NCBI RefSeq assembly: GCF_046254955.1
Contig: NZ_JBJXRG010000002.1
Coordinates: 434,001-498,000 of the forward strand
DNA from: Qipengyuania_C sp046254955
GTDB lineage: Bacteria; Pseudomonadota; Alphaproteobacteria; Sphingomonadales; Sphingomonadaceae
DNA length: 64,000 nucleotides
Direction of reading: 5' to 3'
A program made the translations under genes and the position numbers. How positions within the stretch are numbered: position 1 is the stretch's first letter; every line of letters begins with the position of its first letter. Shown in pieces: positions 17,014-24,451 of the stretch. A model generated the notes under the pieces. It saw only the letters and a program-made list of their open reading frames with translations. It did no database searches and was not told the DNA's origin.

Positions 17014-17042
17014 GGCGAAGTCGATCGGGATATGATCGATGC
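17014..17042 (+). repeat. 29-bp direct repeat, copy 2
   Basis: Identical to 16428-16456. It is followed by ATGATTTT, so reading in the parE frame it again gives G-E-V-D-R-D-M-I-D-A and a TGA stop (GATGCATGA). It therefore looks like the original parE terminus. The TCGATC/GATCGA dyad is at 17021-17026 and 17034-17039. Confidence 0.97.
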
Positions 17043-17089
17043 ATGATTTTCGACAATCCCTGTAAGCTTTGCGATTCTCCGTCGACTAA

Positions 17090-17620
17090 ATGAATATGTC
17101 ACGGGATCGAAATGACCTTTATGAGCAGGCCGGAAAGCAGTTCGCTCCCGCGATAGCGCGACTGGCACGTGCGTATGAGCGAGATCCCGAGAAGTCGCGT
17201 GATCTGGAGCAGGAGATCCATTTCGCAATTTGGCGGAGCCTTGAGCGCTTTGAGGGCAATGCCTCGCTGAAAACTTGGGTCTACCGCGTATCGCACAACG
17301 TAGTCGCCGACCATGTCGCAAGCTCGCAACGCCATTCAAGGACCTCGCTCCTTGGACTCCAAGACACCTTGCCTGACCGCAGCGATATCGAGGGCGACGC
17401 CGCCAAAAGCCATGCGGTAAACAAGATCCGAAAGCTGGTATCCCAGCTCAAGCCGCTCGACGCCCAGATACTGATGCTGTGGCTGGAGGGCGAGAAAGCC
17501 AGCGAAATAGCCGATATCTGCGGCCTCTCCACCGGAGCCGTACAGGTTCGTGTCCACCGGGCAAAATCGCTCCTGACGGAGCAATTCCAAACGCCCCCAT
17601 CCGGCGAGGCAGAACGATGA
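17090..17620 (+). CDS. ECF-type RNA polymerase sigma factor
   Basis: A 176-aa sigma-70 family factor with only regions 2 and 4. Region 2 shows DLEQEIHFAIWRSLERFEG and the -10 recognition helix LKTWVYRVSHNVVADHV (about residues 60-85). Region 4 shows LDAQILMLWLEGEKASEIAD and the helix-turn-helix GLSTGAVQVRVHRAKSLL (about 142-160). Its stop overlaps the start of the downstream membrane protein (ATGA at 17617), so that protein is the likely partner or anti-sigma factor. A second in-frame ATG is at 17096. Confidence 0.88.
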   Translation: MNMSRDRNDLYEQAGKQFAPAIARLARAYERDPEKSRDLEQEIHFAIWRSLERFEGNASLKTWVYRVSHNVVADHVASSQRHSRTSLLGLQDTLPDRSDIEGDAAKSHAVNKIRKLVSQLKPLDAQILMLWLEGEKASEIADICGLSTGAVQVRVHRAKSLLTEQFQTPPSGEAER

Positions 17621-18192
17621 CCTACCCAATTTTCGAACTTTGGGCCCAGCAAGAGACGGGCTCGACCTTTACCGATCCTGGAGAACTCAAAATGAAGACC
17701 AATCAGTTTGCCAAAAAAGTTCGGCGTCGGAACTTACGCGAGTATGTGGCAGGGATCCTGGCAATTGGCATTTTCATGCCTGCAACCCTGTTCTTCGCCC
17801 ATATCGGCGACCACATCATGGCCCTTGGGACAGGCCTTGCGGTTATCGGCATCACATTCGTCCTGGCGATGCTCTACTTCTTCGGGAGCATGGAGGAACC
17901 GTGGCCTGAAGACGATTGCCGCAGTCACCTTCGCGGACAACTGGTTCGTCAGCGAAAGGCCCTTCACGGTATTCCCCTATGGTATCTGGCACCGCTGGCA
18001 CCCGGGGCGATAATCGTCATGTTCGCGGGAGTCAGCAAGCAGGCTGCGTCGGCCGGCTGGCAGGTTGCAATCATGGATTCGCTGGTCTCGATTCTCTTTT
18101 TCCTGGCTGTGTTTGGGGCCGCCTGGTGGTTGAACTGGCGGGCAGTCCGTCAGCTCGATCGCCAGATCGCGGAGATCGACGAACTCGCTTGA
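17617..18192 (+). CDS. Four-helix membrane protein coupled to an ECF sigma factor (possible anti-sigma)
   Basis: A 191-aa inner-membrane protein from ATG 17617. A cytosolic N-terminus of about 45 residues is followed by four hydrophobic segments: roughly 46-66 (VAGILAIGIFMPATLFF), 70-92, 125-143 and 152-172. It ends in a charged amphipathic tail (RAVRQLDRQIAEIDELA). The zinc-binding HxxxCxxC motif of ZAS anti-sigma factors is absent. The anti-sigma role is inferred only from its 4-bp overlap with the sigma gene and its cytosolic N-terminus. Confidence 0.7.
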   Translation: MTYPIFELWAQQETGSTFTDPGELKMKTNQFAKKVRRRNLREYVAGILAIGIFMPATLFFAHIGDHIMALGTGLAVIGITFVLAMLYFFGSMEEPWPEDDCRSHLRGQLVRQRKALHGIPLWYLAPLAPGAIIVMFAGVSKQAASAGWQVAIMDSLVSILFFLAVFGAAWWLNWRAVRQLDRQIAEIDELA

Positions 18193-18219
18193 ACTCGCCT
18201 GATTGGCATTGAGCTGGTT

Positions 18220-18522
18220 CTAGCGAGCGGGGTCTACCGGTTCCGCTGCATAGATCGCCAGCTCGGGTTCCGATGCGGCCAACGCACCGATTTCGCGCAT
18301 GAACATGCCGGAGTCGGGCACGGCGAAGTGCTTCTGGACCGCCGCCATATCCTCCCACCGCTCGAAAAAGTGCATGCGGTTCGCGTCTTCCGCGTCGGCA
18401 TAACAGTCGTGCGAGATGCAGCCCGGCTCGGCGCGGGACCGGGCCGAATGCTCGCACCCAATGCGAAATGCCTCGTCACGCTGCTCCGGCTTGAGCGCAA
18501 CTTGCCCAGTAATGATAATCAC
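18220..18522 (-). CDS. Putative quinol monooxygenase (ABM domain)
   Basis: A 100-aa protein with one antibiotic-biosynthesis-monooxygenase domain: a dimeric ferredoxin-like fold with SRAEPGCISHDCYADAED, FFERWEDMAAVQKHF (about residues 53-67) and a C-terminal strand. Relatives are heme- and flavin-independent monooxygenases such as YgiN; the substrate here is unknown. The start is GTG 18522 with a strong AGGAGGAG RBS. It overlaps the stop of the upstream GT87 gene by 4 bp (GTGA), so the two are cotranscribed. Confidence 0.85.
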   Translation of the reverse strand: MIIITGQVALKPEQRDEAFRIGCEHSARSRAEPGCISHDCYADAEDANRMHFFERWEDMAAVQKHFAVPDSGMFMREIGALAASEPELAIYAAEPVDPAR

Positions 18523-19697
18523 GATTGCTCCTCCTTCGCGCGTCGCCATAGCACCCAGAACAGCAGACCTACCAAGACTGGCATGATCGGCACACCAAGG
18601 TTAAGCGCCACCGGCCTTGCCAAGATCGCGCCTAAGAACACCGCAGCGCTGATGCTCTTCTCCCAATCGCGGTAGCCGGTTGCGGCCAGGTAGATCAGCG
18701 GGAATGCCAGCAGCAGCAAGTCATAGTCGAGCACGAAGGGGGTGGCGAGCAAAGCCCCGGCCAGTACGAGAGCGGCGAGACCATTGGACCATGTTCGTTT
18801 CCAGCTGACCATGGCCACAGCAACGGCGACTGTAACAGACACCACCCCTTGCAAGGCGTAGGCGAGCGTGTCCCCGGCCCCGAGCAGCTTGGCCCCGGCA
18901 AATACGCTCATCATCTTGCCGTAGCCGATCGCTCCGCTCGCCATCGATCCCTGCGCATCGCCGGTGAGTGCATACCAGCGTTCCCAGTTCTCCGGTCCGA
19001 AAGCGACGGTGACAATCGTAATCAGCACCGACATGCTGAACACCGCAGCGACGCCCACGCGCCAATTTCCTGTCAAAAGGACCGCGATCGGGATCAGCAG
19101 CCCGAATTGAGGCTTGAACGTCGCCAGGCCCAGCAAAAGTCCGCCAAGCCATGGGCGGTCCTTGATCAGCAACAGCCCCGCTCCGAGCAACGCCGCGACG
19201 AGGAAGCTCGTCTGCCCATGCGTGATCGTTACGACTACCGGCGGGAAAGCGGCGAGCCACAGCCACAGTGGGATTTTGAGCCCCGTTTCCTTGAGCCATA
19301 GCCGCACAGCACCAAGGTAGGCCGCGCCGGTCACGATTAACCACAGGCCGAGGGCCGGGAAATATGGCAGCCCCCCCAGCGCAAAACACGCGAGCAGGAA
19401 CAACGGTGGATAGTAGAACGCCGGATATCCCTCGAGCCCGGGCGCAAAGTCCCGCATCACCGCCAGATGCGCCGCCGTGTCATACGGCGATCCGCCCGCC
19501 ACCAACAGCTTTCCGGCGGCCCAGAAGCTCAGGAAATCGCTGCCGATCAGGTGTCCGTATGCATCGATCCCGCCCCTCGAAGTCGCCAGCAGGACCACAA
19601 GCGAAAGGAGATTGATCGCGGCAAACAGCCAACCATAGACTCGCACGGAGCGCTCATCGAGCCGGCTGCCCTGCCGAATTCCCTCGCTGATGCCCAT
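18519..19697 (-). CDS. Glycosyltransferase family 87 (DUF2029) membrane protein
   Basis: A 392-aa polytopic membrane protein, about 10-11 helices. GT87 enzymes are polyprenyl-phosphate-dependent mannosyltransferase-like proteins of the GT-C fold. Typical features are the first loop with DFLSFWAAGKLLVAGGSPYD (about residues 52-71), an acidic pair after helix 1 region, and YYPPLFLLACF. The acceptor is unknown. ATG 19697 (MGISEGIRQ) was chosen because GAGGGG lies at the right distance; upstream in-frame starts lack an RBS. It is divergent from the MoxR gene. Confidence 0.85.
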   Translation of the reverse strand: MGISEGIRQGSRLDERSVRVYGWLFAAINLLSLVVLLATSRGGIDAYGHLIGSDFLSFWAAGKLLVAGGSPYDTAAHLAVMRDFAPGLEGYPAFYYPPLFLLACFALGGLPYFPALGLWLIVTGAAYLGAVRLWLKETGLKIPLWLWLAAFPPVVVTITHGQTSFLVAALLGAGLLLIKDRPWLGGLLLGLATFKPQFGLLIPIAVLLTGNWRVGVAAVFSMSVLITIVTVAFGPENWERWYALTGDAQGSMASGAIGYGKMMSVFAGAKLLGAGDTLAYALQGVVSVTVAVAVAMVSWKRTWSNGLAALVLAGALLATPFVLDYDLLLLAFPLIYLAATGYRDWEKSISAAVFLGAILARPVALNLGVPIMPVLVGLLFWVLWRRAKEEQS

Positions 19698-19837
19698 CGT
19701 GCCCCTCATTCTAATAGTCGCCGGACGACCTTCCCTTACGGCATGGCCTGCTCCAGCGATTCGCGCCGAATCCGTCCTTGAAACGCTCGGTTGCACAACC
19801 TAACCCGCTCGCCAAGTATTGCCCCTAAGGAGTTTCC

Positions 19838-20683
19838 ATGCAGCGCTTTGAAGGCACCAAGTCCTATATAGCCACCGACGACCTCAAGGTAGCGGTCAAT
19901 GCCGCCGTAACGCTGCGGCGTCCGCTGCTGGTGAAAGGCGAGCCGGGAACCGGCAAGACTGTGCTGGCGCACGAGATTGCGCAGGCGATCAAGGCACCGC
20001 TGATCGAATGGAACGTCAAATCGACCACCAAAGCGCAGCAAGGCCTTTACGAGTACGACGCGGTGGCCCGCCTTCGCGATGGCCAGCTGGGCGACGAGCG
20101 CGTTCACGACATTTCGAACTACATCAAGAAGGGCAAGCTGTGGGAGGCATTCACCTCACCCGAATTGCCCGTCCTGCTGATCGACGAGATCGACAAGGCC
20201 GACATCGAGTTTCCGAATGACTTGCTGCAGGAACTCGATCGCATGAGCTTCGACGTCTACGAGACGCATGAGACGATAACGGCTGCTGAGCGTCCGATTG
20301 TAGTGATCACTTCGAACAACGAGAAGGAATTGCCCGACGCATTCCTGCGCCGCTGCTTTTTCCACTACATCAAGTTCCCTGACCGCGACACGATGCGCGA
20401 CATAATCGAGGTCCACTTTCCCGATATCCAGAAGACCCTCGTCACCAAGGCGATGGACATCTTCTACGAAGTTCGCGACGTCCCCGGCCTCAAGAAGAAG
20501 CCCTCGACCAGCGAACTGCTCGACTGGCTCAAGTTGCTCCTGAACGAGGACATGCCGCTCGAAGTGTTACAGGATAGCAATCCGAACAGCGCCATCCCGC
20601 CGCTGCACGGTGCACTGCTCAAGAACGAGCAGGACGTGATGCTGTTCGAACGCCTTGCCTTTATGGCGCGCCGCCAGACCTAA
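19838..20683 (+). CDS. MoxR family AAA+ ATPase
   Basis: A 281-aa cytosolic ATPase. Walker A is GEPGTGKT (about residues 35-42), Walker B is VLLIDEIDKAD (near 115), sensor 1 is VVITSNNEKELPDAFLRRC (about 153-171). MoxR ATPases act with von Willebrand A proteins as chaperones that mature enzyme complexes or membrane proteins. Its expected partner, a CoxE-like VWA protein, is at 22608, separated by two other genes. An AAGGAG RBS lies just before the ATG. Confidence 0.93.
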   Translation: MQRFEGTKSYIATDDLKVAVNAAVTLRRPLLVKGEPGTGKTVLAHEIAQAIKAPLIEWNVKSTTKAQQGLYEYDAVARLRDGQLGDERVHDISNYIKKGKLWEAFTSPELPVLLIDEIDKADIEFPNDLLQELDRMSFDVYETHETITAAERPIVVITSNNEKELPDAFLRRCFFHYIKFPDRDTMRDIIEVHFPDIQKTLVTKAMDIFYEVRDVPGLKKKPSTSELLDWLKLLLNEDMPLEVLQDSNPNSAIPPLHGALLKNEQDVMLFERLAFMARRQT

Positions 20684-20692
20684 GAACGCCCG

Positions 20693-21070
20693 ATGCTCAG
20701 GTTTTCCTCGATCTGGGCAATTTTGACGGGTCTGACGCTCGCCTACATGGAAGTGCGGGCGAATTGGGGCGATTGGCAATGGTGGCCCTGGTGGCTGGTG
20801 GATTTCGTCGCTGCTGCGCTGCTGATTGGCGGCGGCTGGCTGACCTTACGAAATCCCTTGCGCGGCAAACCTTGGCTCACCGCAGGGTGGGCCTTTACTT
20901 TCGGAATGGCGTGGATGTCGCTCGCAGGGAATGTCGCAGATGGCCCCGATCCTGATCGCGATGCCAGGCTGGCCGGCTTTTACATCATGCTGGTGGGGGC
21001 GCTGGTCGCCAGTTCGGTTCTCGGCCTCGTTACCGCGCTATTCGGCAAGGCCGCCGATCAGAGCACGTAA
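20693..21070 (+). CDS. Small integral membrane protein of unknown function
   Basis: A 125-aa protein with four predicted membrane segments (about residues 2-18, 31-47, 62-80 and 92-114) rich in Trp, with short charged loops (YMEVRANWGDWQWWPWW). No catalytic motif was recognised. It starts 9 nt after the MoxR gene, so it is probably cotranscribed with it. The stop overlaps the stop of the convergent chemoreceptor gene by 13 bp. Confidence 0.75.
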   Translation: MLRFSSIWAILTGLTLAYMEVRANWGDWQWWPWWLVDFVAAALLIGGGWLTLRNPLRGKPWLTAGWAFTFGMAWMSLAGNVADGPDPDRDARLAGFYIMLVGALVASSVLGLVTALFGKAADQST

Positions 21071-22482
21071 GCGAGTTCGAAATCGCCCCAGCGCTGGCCG
21101 TTGATGACTAACGGCACGTAGATGTTCCTCACCACGACATAGTTGGTCCCGTCGCCTTCCTGCCGATACACCGCCATCATGTACGGATCGGTGCTCCGCT
21201 TCGCGCGCTTATCGATCGGATCGAAAATCTTGCGCCCATTGCGGCAGTTCTTCGTATCGATGCTCACATCGCCCGTCGGTTCCTGTGAATGCTTGGTCAG
21301 GTGCGTAGGGAGATAACCGTTGACGTCGGTGCACGCGGCAGCCTGGAAACGGTGATCGCTGGCCGTAGTCTCGTCGAGGATCGGTCGCCAGTGTTCGTGT
21401 GCCCAATCCATCAGCGTGTTGCGGAATCTGACCGGATTGCTTCCTTCGATAGGCACATAGTCGCGATCGAATAGTCGGGCAGCGTTGAGCTCACCCGCTT
21501 CCAGCGCGCGCTCGGTCAGCTCGGTGATTTCAGCCGCCACCTGCCGTGCACGGTCAACCATCAGGCTGTCTTCCGGGGAAAGTTCGGCTTTGACGAACCG
21601 GTCGAACATCTCGCTCGCCGTCATTTCCAGATCTTCCATCCGGCCATGCGCTTCGGAAAGGCGCGTTTCGCTTTCGATGGCGGCCTCGTCATACGATCTC
21701 AGCACTGACTGGACGCGCTCGACATGATCGCTGATCGTGCTGGTGGAGCGCGCAATCTGGTCGTTCTGCTTGTCGACTTCCTCGACCAGCTCGGTGACGC
21801 CGGTCAGCGTGCTTTCGATGCTGGCAACCGAAGATTTGGCCTCCTTGCTCGCCTTCGCACCTGCCTCGATCTTACCGATGACCTGTCCGGCTTCCTCACC
21901 GAGATTATCGACCGTCTTGGCAATTTCATCGGTCGCACGCCGGGTCTCGTTAGCAAGGCTTTTCACTTCATTGGCAACGACCGCAAACGTGCGTCCGGCA
22001 TCGCCTGCGCGCATCGCCTCGATCGTTGCGTTGAGCGCGAGGATATTGGTGGTTTCGGCAATCGCGTCGATTTCCTGCGAGCTGCGGCGAACCTGCTCCA
22101 TTGCAGCGGCAAAGCCGGTGACATGCGTTGTCAACGTATCGACCAACTCCAGCAATTGCGTGATCTGTCCTAGCGAGGAATGGATCAGCTCCGAACCATG
22201 CCCGAGGCGTTCGATCGCGCGCTCCGAGAGAATACGCGCTTCGTCGCTGGCTTCGGCAACCTTGCGCTGGTCTGCCTCCAGTTCTGCAACCGTACCCTGC
22301 AACTCGATATGTTCGGCTCGCAGGCGTCCGGAGGATTCGATGACCGATTGCACGATCCCTGCAACATCGGTGCATCCCACAGCAACCGAGCCACAGCTTT
22401 CAGGGATCAGATCGATCGCCTTCGCATTTCCTGTTTCAATCCGGCTGGCTTCCACGCCGACGCTCTCCGCTTCCCTAGGCAA
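21058..22482 (-). CDS. Soluble methyl-accepting chemotaxis protein with C-terminal sensor region
   Basis: A 474-aa receptor without membrane helices or HAMP domain. The signalling hairpin tip is TNILALNATIEAMRAGDAG followed by RTFAVVANEVKSLANETRRA (about residues 143-185), so it should bind CheA/CheW. Long coiled coils flank it. The C-terminal 150 residues hold a separate globular domain with NGYLPTHLTKHSQ, NCRNGRKIFD and VVRNIYVPLVINGQRWGDF, a layout found in a group of alphaproteobacterial cytosolic receptors. The ligand is unknown. No other chemotaxis genes are in the window. It is divergent from the VWA gene. Confidence 0.88.
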   Translation of the reverse strand: MPREAESVGVEASRIETGNAKAIDLIPESCGSVAVGCTDVAGIVQSVIESSGRLRAEHIELQGTVAELEADQRKVAEASDEARILSERAIERLGHGSELIHSSLGQITQLLELVDTLTTHVTGFAAAMEQVRRSSQEIDAIAETTNILALNATIEAMRAGDAGRTFAVVANEVKSLANETRRATDEIAKTVDNLGEEAGQVIGKIEAGAKASKEAKSSVASIESTLTGVTELVEEVDKQNDQIARSTSTISDHVERVQSVLRSYDEAAIESETRLSEAHGRMEDLEMTASEMFDRFVKAELSPEDSLMVDRARQVAAEITELTERALEAGELNAARLFDRDYVPIEGSNPVRFRNTLMDWAHEHWRPILDETTASDHRFQAAACTDVNGYLPTHLTKHSQEPTGDVSIDTKNCRNGRKIFDPIDKRAKRSTDPYMMAVYRQEGDGTNYVVVRNIYVPLVINGQRWGDFELAYVL

Positions 22483-22607
22483 AAACCCTGAGGTTCCCGC
22501 TAGCCTTATATGGTTAGCGAAGCGTTAAACCCTTCTCCGCTGCCACTCGCAAAAATGACTGGGAACACCACTTCCTTCGCCGCTCATGCTGGGCTAGGAA
22601 AACGGCT

Positions 22608-23792
22608 ATGTTTTTCGACTTCGTAGACGAACTTCGCGCCGCAGGCATCCAGGCCAGCTTCAAGGAGCATCTCACGCTGCTTGAAGCACTCGACAAGGAT
22701 GTGATCGAGCAGACGCCCGAGGCGTTCTACTATCTTTCCCGCGCCACCTTCGTGAAGGACGAAGGCTTGCTGGACCGCTTCGACCAGGTTTTCGCGCGTG
22801 TTTTCAAAGGGATCATGAGCGATTACGGCCAGAACCCGGTCGAAATCCCCGAGGAATGGCTCAAAGCAGTCGCCGAGAAGTTCCTTACTCCCGAAGAGAT
22901 GGAGGAGATCAAGTCGCTGGGTGACTGGGACGAGATCATGGAAACGCTCAAGAAGCGGCTCGAAGAGCAGGAAAAGCGGCACGAAGGCGGCAACAAGTGG
23001 ATCGGCACTGGCGGCACATCGCCCTTCGGTCACTCGGGCTATAACCCAGAGGGTGTGCGGATCGGCGGCGAAAGCAAGCACAAACGCGCCATCAAGGTGT
23101 GGGAAAAGCGCGAATTCAAGAACCTCGACAACACGCGCGAGCTCGGAACGCGGAACATCAAGATGGCCTTGCGCCGCCTGCGCCGCTTTGCCCGCGAGGG
23201 CGCGGCGGACGAGCTGGATCTTGATGCCACGATCGACGGTACTGCAAAGCAGGGGTGGCTCGATATCCACATGCGGCCTGAACGCCATAATGCCGTGAAG
23301 CTATTGCTGTTCCTGGATGTCGGCGGATCGATGGATCCGTTCATCAAGCTGGTAGAAGAACTCTTCAGTGCGGCGACTAGCGAGTTCAAAAACCTCGAGT
23401 TTTTCTACTTCCACAACTGCCTATACGAAGGCGTGTGGAAGGATAACAAACGCCGCTGGCAAGAGCGCACCAAGACCTGGGACGTGCTTCACAAATACGG
23501 CCATGACTACAAGGTGCTGTTTGTCGGCGATGCTGCGATGAGCCCCTACGAAATCACTCATCCGGGCGGCTCGGTCGAGCATATGAATGAGGAAGCCGGC
23601 GCAACCTGGATGAAGCGCGTGACGGATACCTACCCAGCCACAGTCTGGATCAACCCTGTCCCAGAGAAGCAGTGGAGTTACTCGCAGAGCACCAAAGTGC
23701 TCAAACAGCTGGTCAACGACCGCATGTACCCACTGACGATCGACGGGCTGGACGACGCTATGCGCGAACTCAGCCGCAAGCAGGGTCACTAG
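22608..23792 (+). CDS. VWA domain-containing protein, CoxE-like
   Basis: A 394-aa cytosolic protein. A charged N-terminal helical region (about 1-220, including EAFYYLSRATFVKDEGLLDRF) is followed by a von Willebrand A domain starting at LLFLDVGGSMDPF (about residues 227-239). The first MIDAS element is D-V-G-G-S rather than the strict DxSxS, as in many CoxE-type proteins. These proteins work with MoxR AAA+ ATPases; the matching ATPase is at 19838. The next gene begins inside or just after its 3' end. Confidence 0.9.
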   Translation: MFFDFVDELRAAGIQASFKEHLTLLEALDKDVIEQTPEAFYYLSRATFVKDEGLLDRFDQVFARVFKGIMSDYGQNPVEIPEEWLKAVAEKFLTPEEMEEIKSLGDWDEIMETLKKRLEEQEKRHEGGNKWIGTGGTSPFGHSGYNPEGVRIGGESKHKRAIKVWEKREFKNLDNTRELGTRNIKMALRRLRRFAREGAADELDLDATIDGTAKQGWLDIHMRPERHNAVKLLLFLDVGGSMDPFIKLVEELFSAATSEFKNLEFFYFHNCLYEGVWKDNKRRWQERTKTWDVLHKYGHDYKVLFVGDAAMSPYEITHPGGSVEHMNEEAGATWMKRVTDTYPATVWINPVPEKQWSYSQSTKVLKQLVNDRMYPLTIDGLDDAMRELSRKQGH

Positions 23793-24445
23793 GCATTTCA
23801 GGCCTTCCCCCCGGGATTTCGCTGGATGACCCACGCCCGATTGCGGCGGCGGCGCCCTACACCTTCGAGTTACCGCTCCCGCAGTGGATTGCGGCGCTGG
23901 AGTCGGGCGACCTGATCAAAGCGATTTTCCGGCAGGACGAAGGCGATATCGAATTCCACGCCGAGCGCATGTGGGTGGAAGTCGAACGTGTCGAGGATAC
24001 CGTGGCAATCGGGCGACTGGTCAACGAGCCGCATAGCCTGACTGATATCGAGATCGAAGATCCCGTCACTATCCCGGTAAGCCATGTCATCGCCATCCAG
24101 TTCGCTGATGGCAAAGCCCCGCCCTGCCCCGATGACAGGCGCGAATACTGGGAGCGCTGCCTGGTGGACGCCTGCGTTGTCGAAGGACGCTGTCACGCCG
24201 ACTACCTCTATCGTGAAGAGCCCGATATGACGCGCGAAGACGATACCTATCCTGACAGCGGATGGCGCATCAGGGGAACCAGCGAGGCGATCGAGGACGA
24301 CCAGTCACGCGGCGAGGACCCGCTCTACATAGCCATTGGCAAGGTGCTGAACGCCGACGACCGCTGGATCCACCTGATCGACAGTGAGGCGGGAACCGGG
24401 TTCCAATGGGACTCGCAAGCGCAGGATTACATCGCGTTGAAATGA
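23672..24445 (+). CDS. DUF2314 + DUF2185/Imm33-like two-domain protein; start uncertain
   Basis: The convincing protein sequence begins near 23822 (DDPRPIAAAAPY). Residues after that form a DUF2314-like domain (LIKAIFRQDEGDIEFHAERMW, with GRLVNEP and DPVTIPVSHV) and then an Imm33/DUF2185-like domain (ADYLYREEPD, DSGWRIRGTSE, WIHLIDSEAGTGFQWD). Both domains occur in bacterial immunity-protein annotations; the function here is unknown. The only normal in-frame start is GTG 23672, which overlaps the VWA gene by 121 bp in another frame. Otherwise a rare ATT or CTG start near 23816-23822 is needed. Confidence 0.65.
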   Translation: MELLAEHQSAQTAGQRPHVPTDDRRAGRRYARTQPQAGSLGISGLPPGISLDDPRPIAAAAPYTFELPLPQWIAALESGDLIKAIFRQDEGDIEFHAERMWVEVERVEDTVAIGRLVNEPHSLTDIEIEDPVTIPVSHVIAIQFADGKAPPCPDDRREYWERCLVDACVVEGRCHADYLYREEPDMTREDDTYPDSGWRIRGTSEAIEDDQSRGEDPLYIAIGKVLNADDRWIHLIDSEAGTGFQWDSQAQDYIALK

Positions 24446-24451
24446 CCCGCG

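Larger units (their letters stand above)
16428..17042. mobile_element. 586-bp single-gene insert at the parE 3' end, flanked by 29-bp direct repeats
   Basis: Two perfect 29-bp copies lie 586 bp apart and enclose exactly one gene. Removing one repeat unit would restore an uninterrupted parE ending in GCA-TGA with the same protein sequence. This is the footprint left by elements that insert into the 3' end of a gene and carry a copy of that end. The insert has no recombinase, so it would depend on an outside enzyme, or it arose by another recombination route. The mechanism is inferred; the repeat and period are read directly. Confidence 0.65.
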
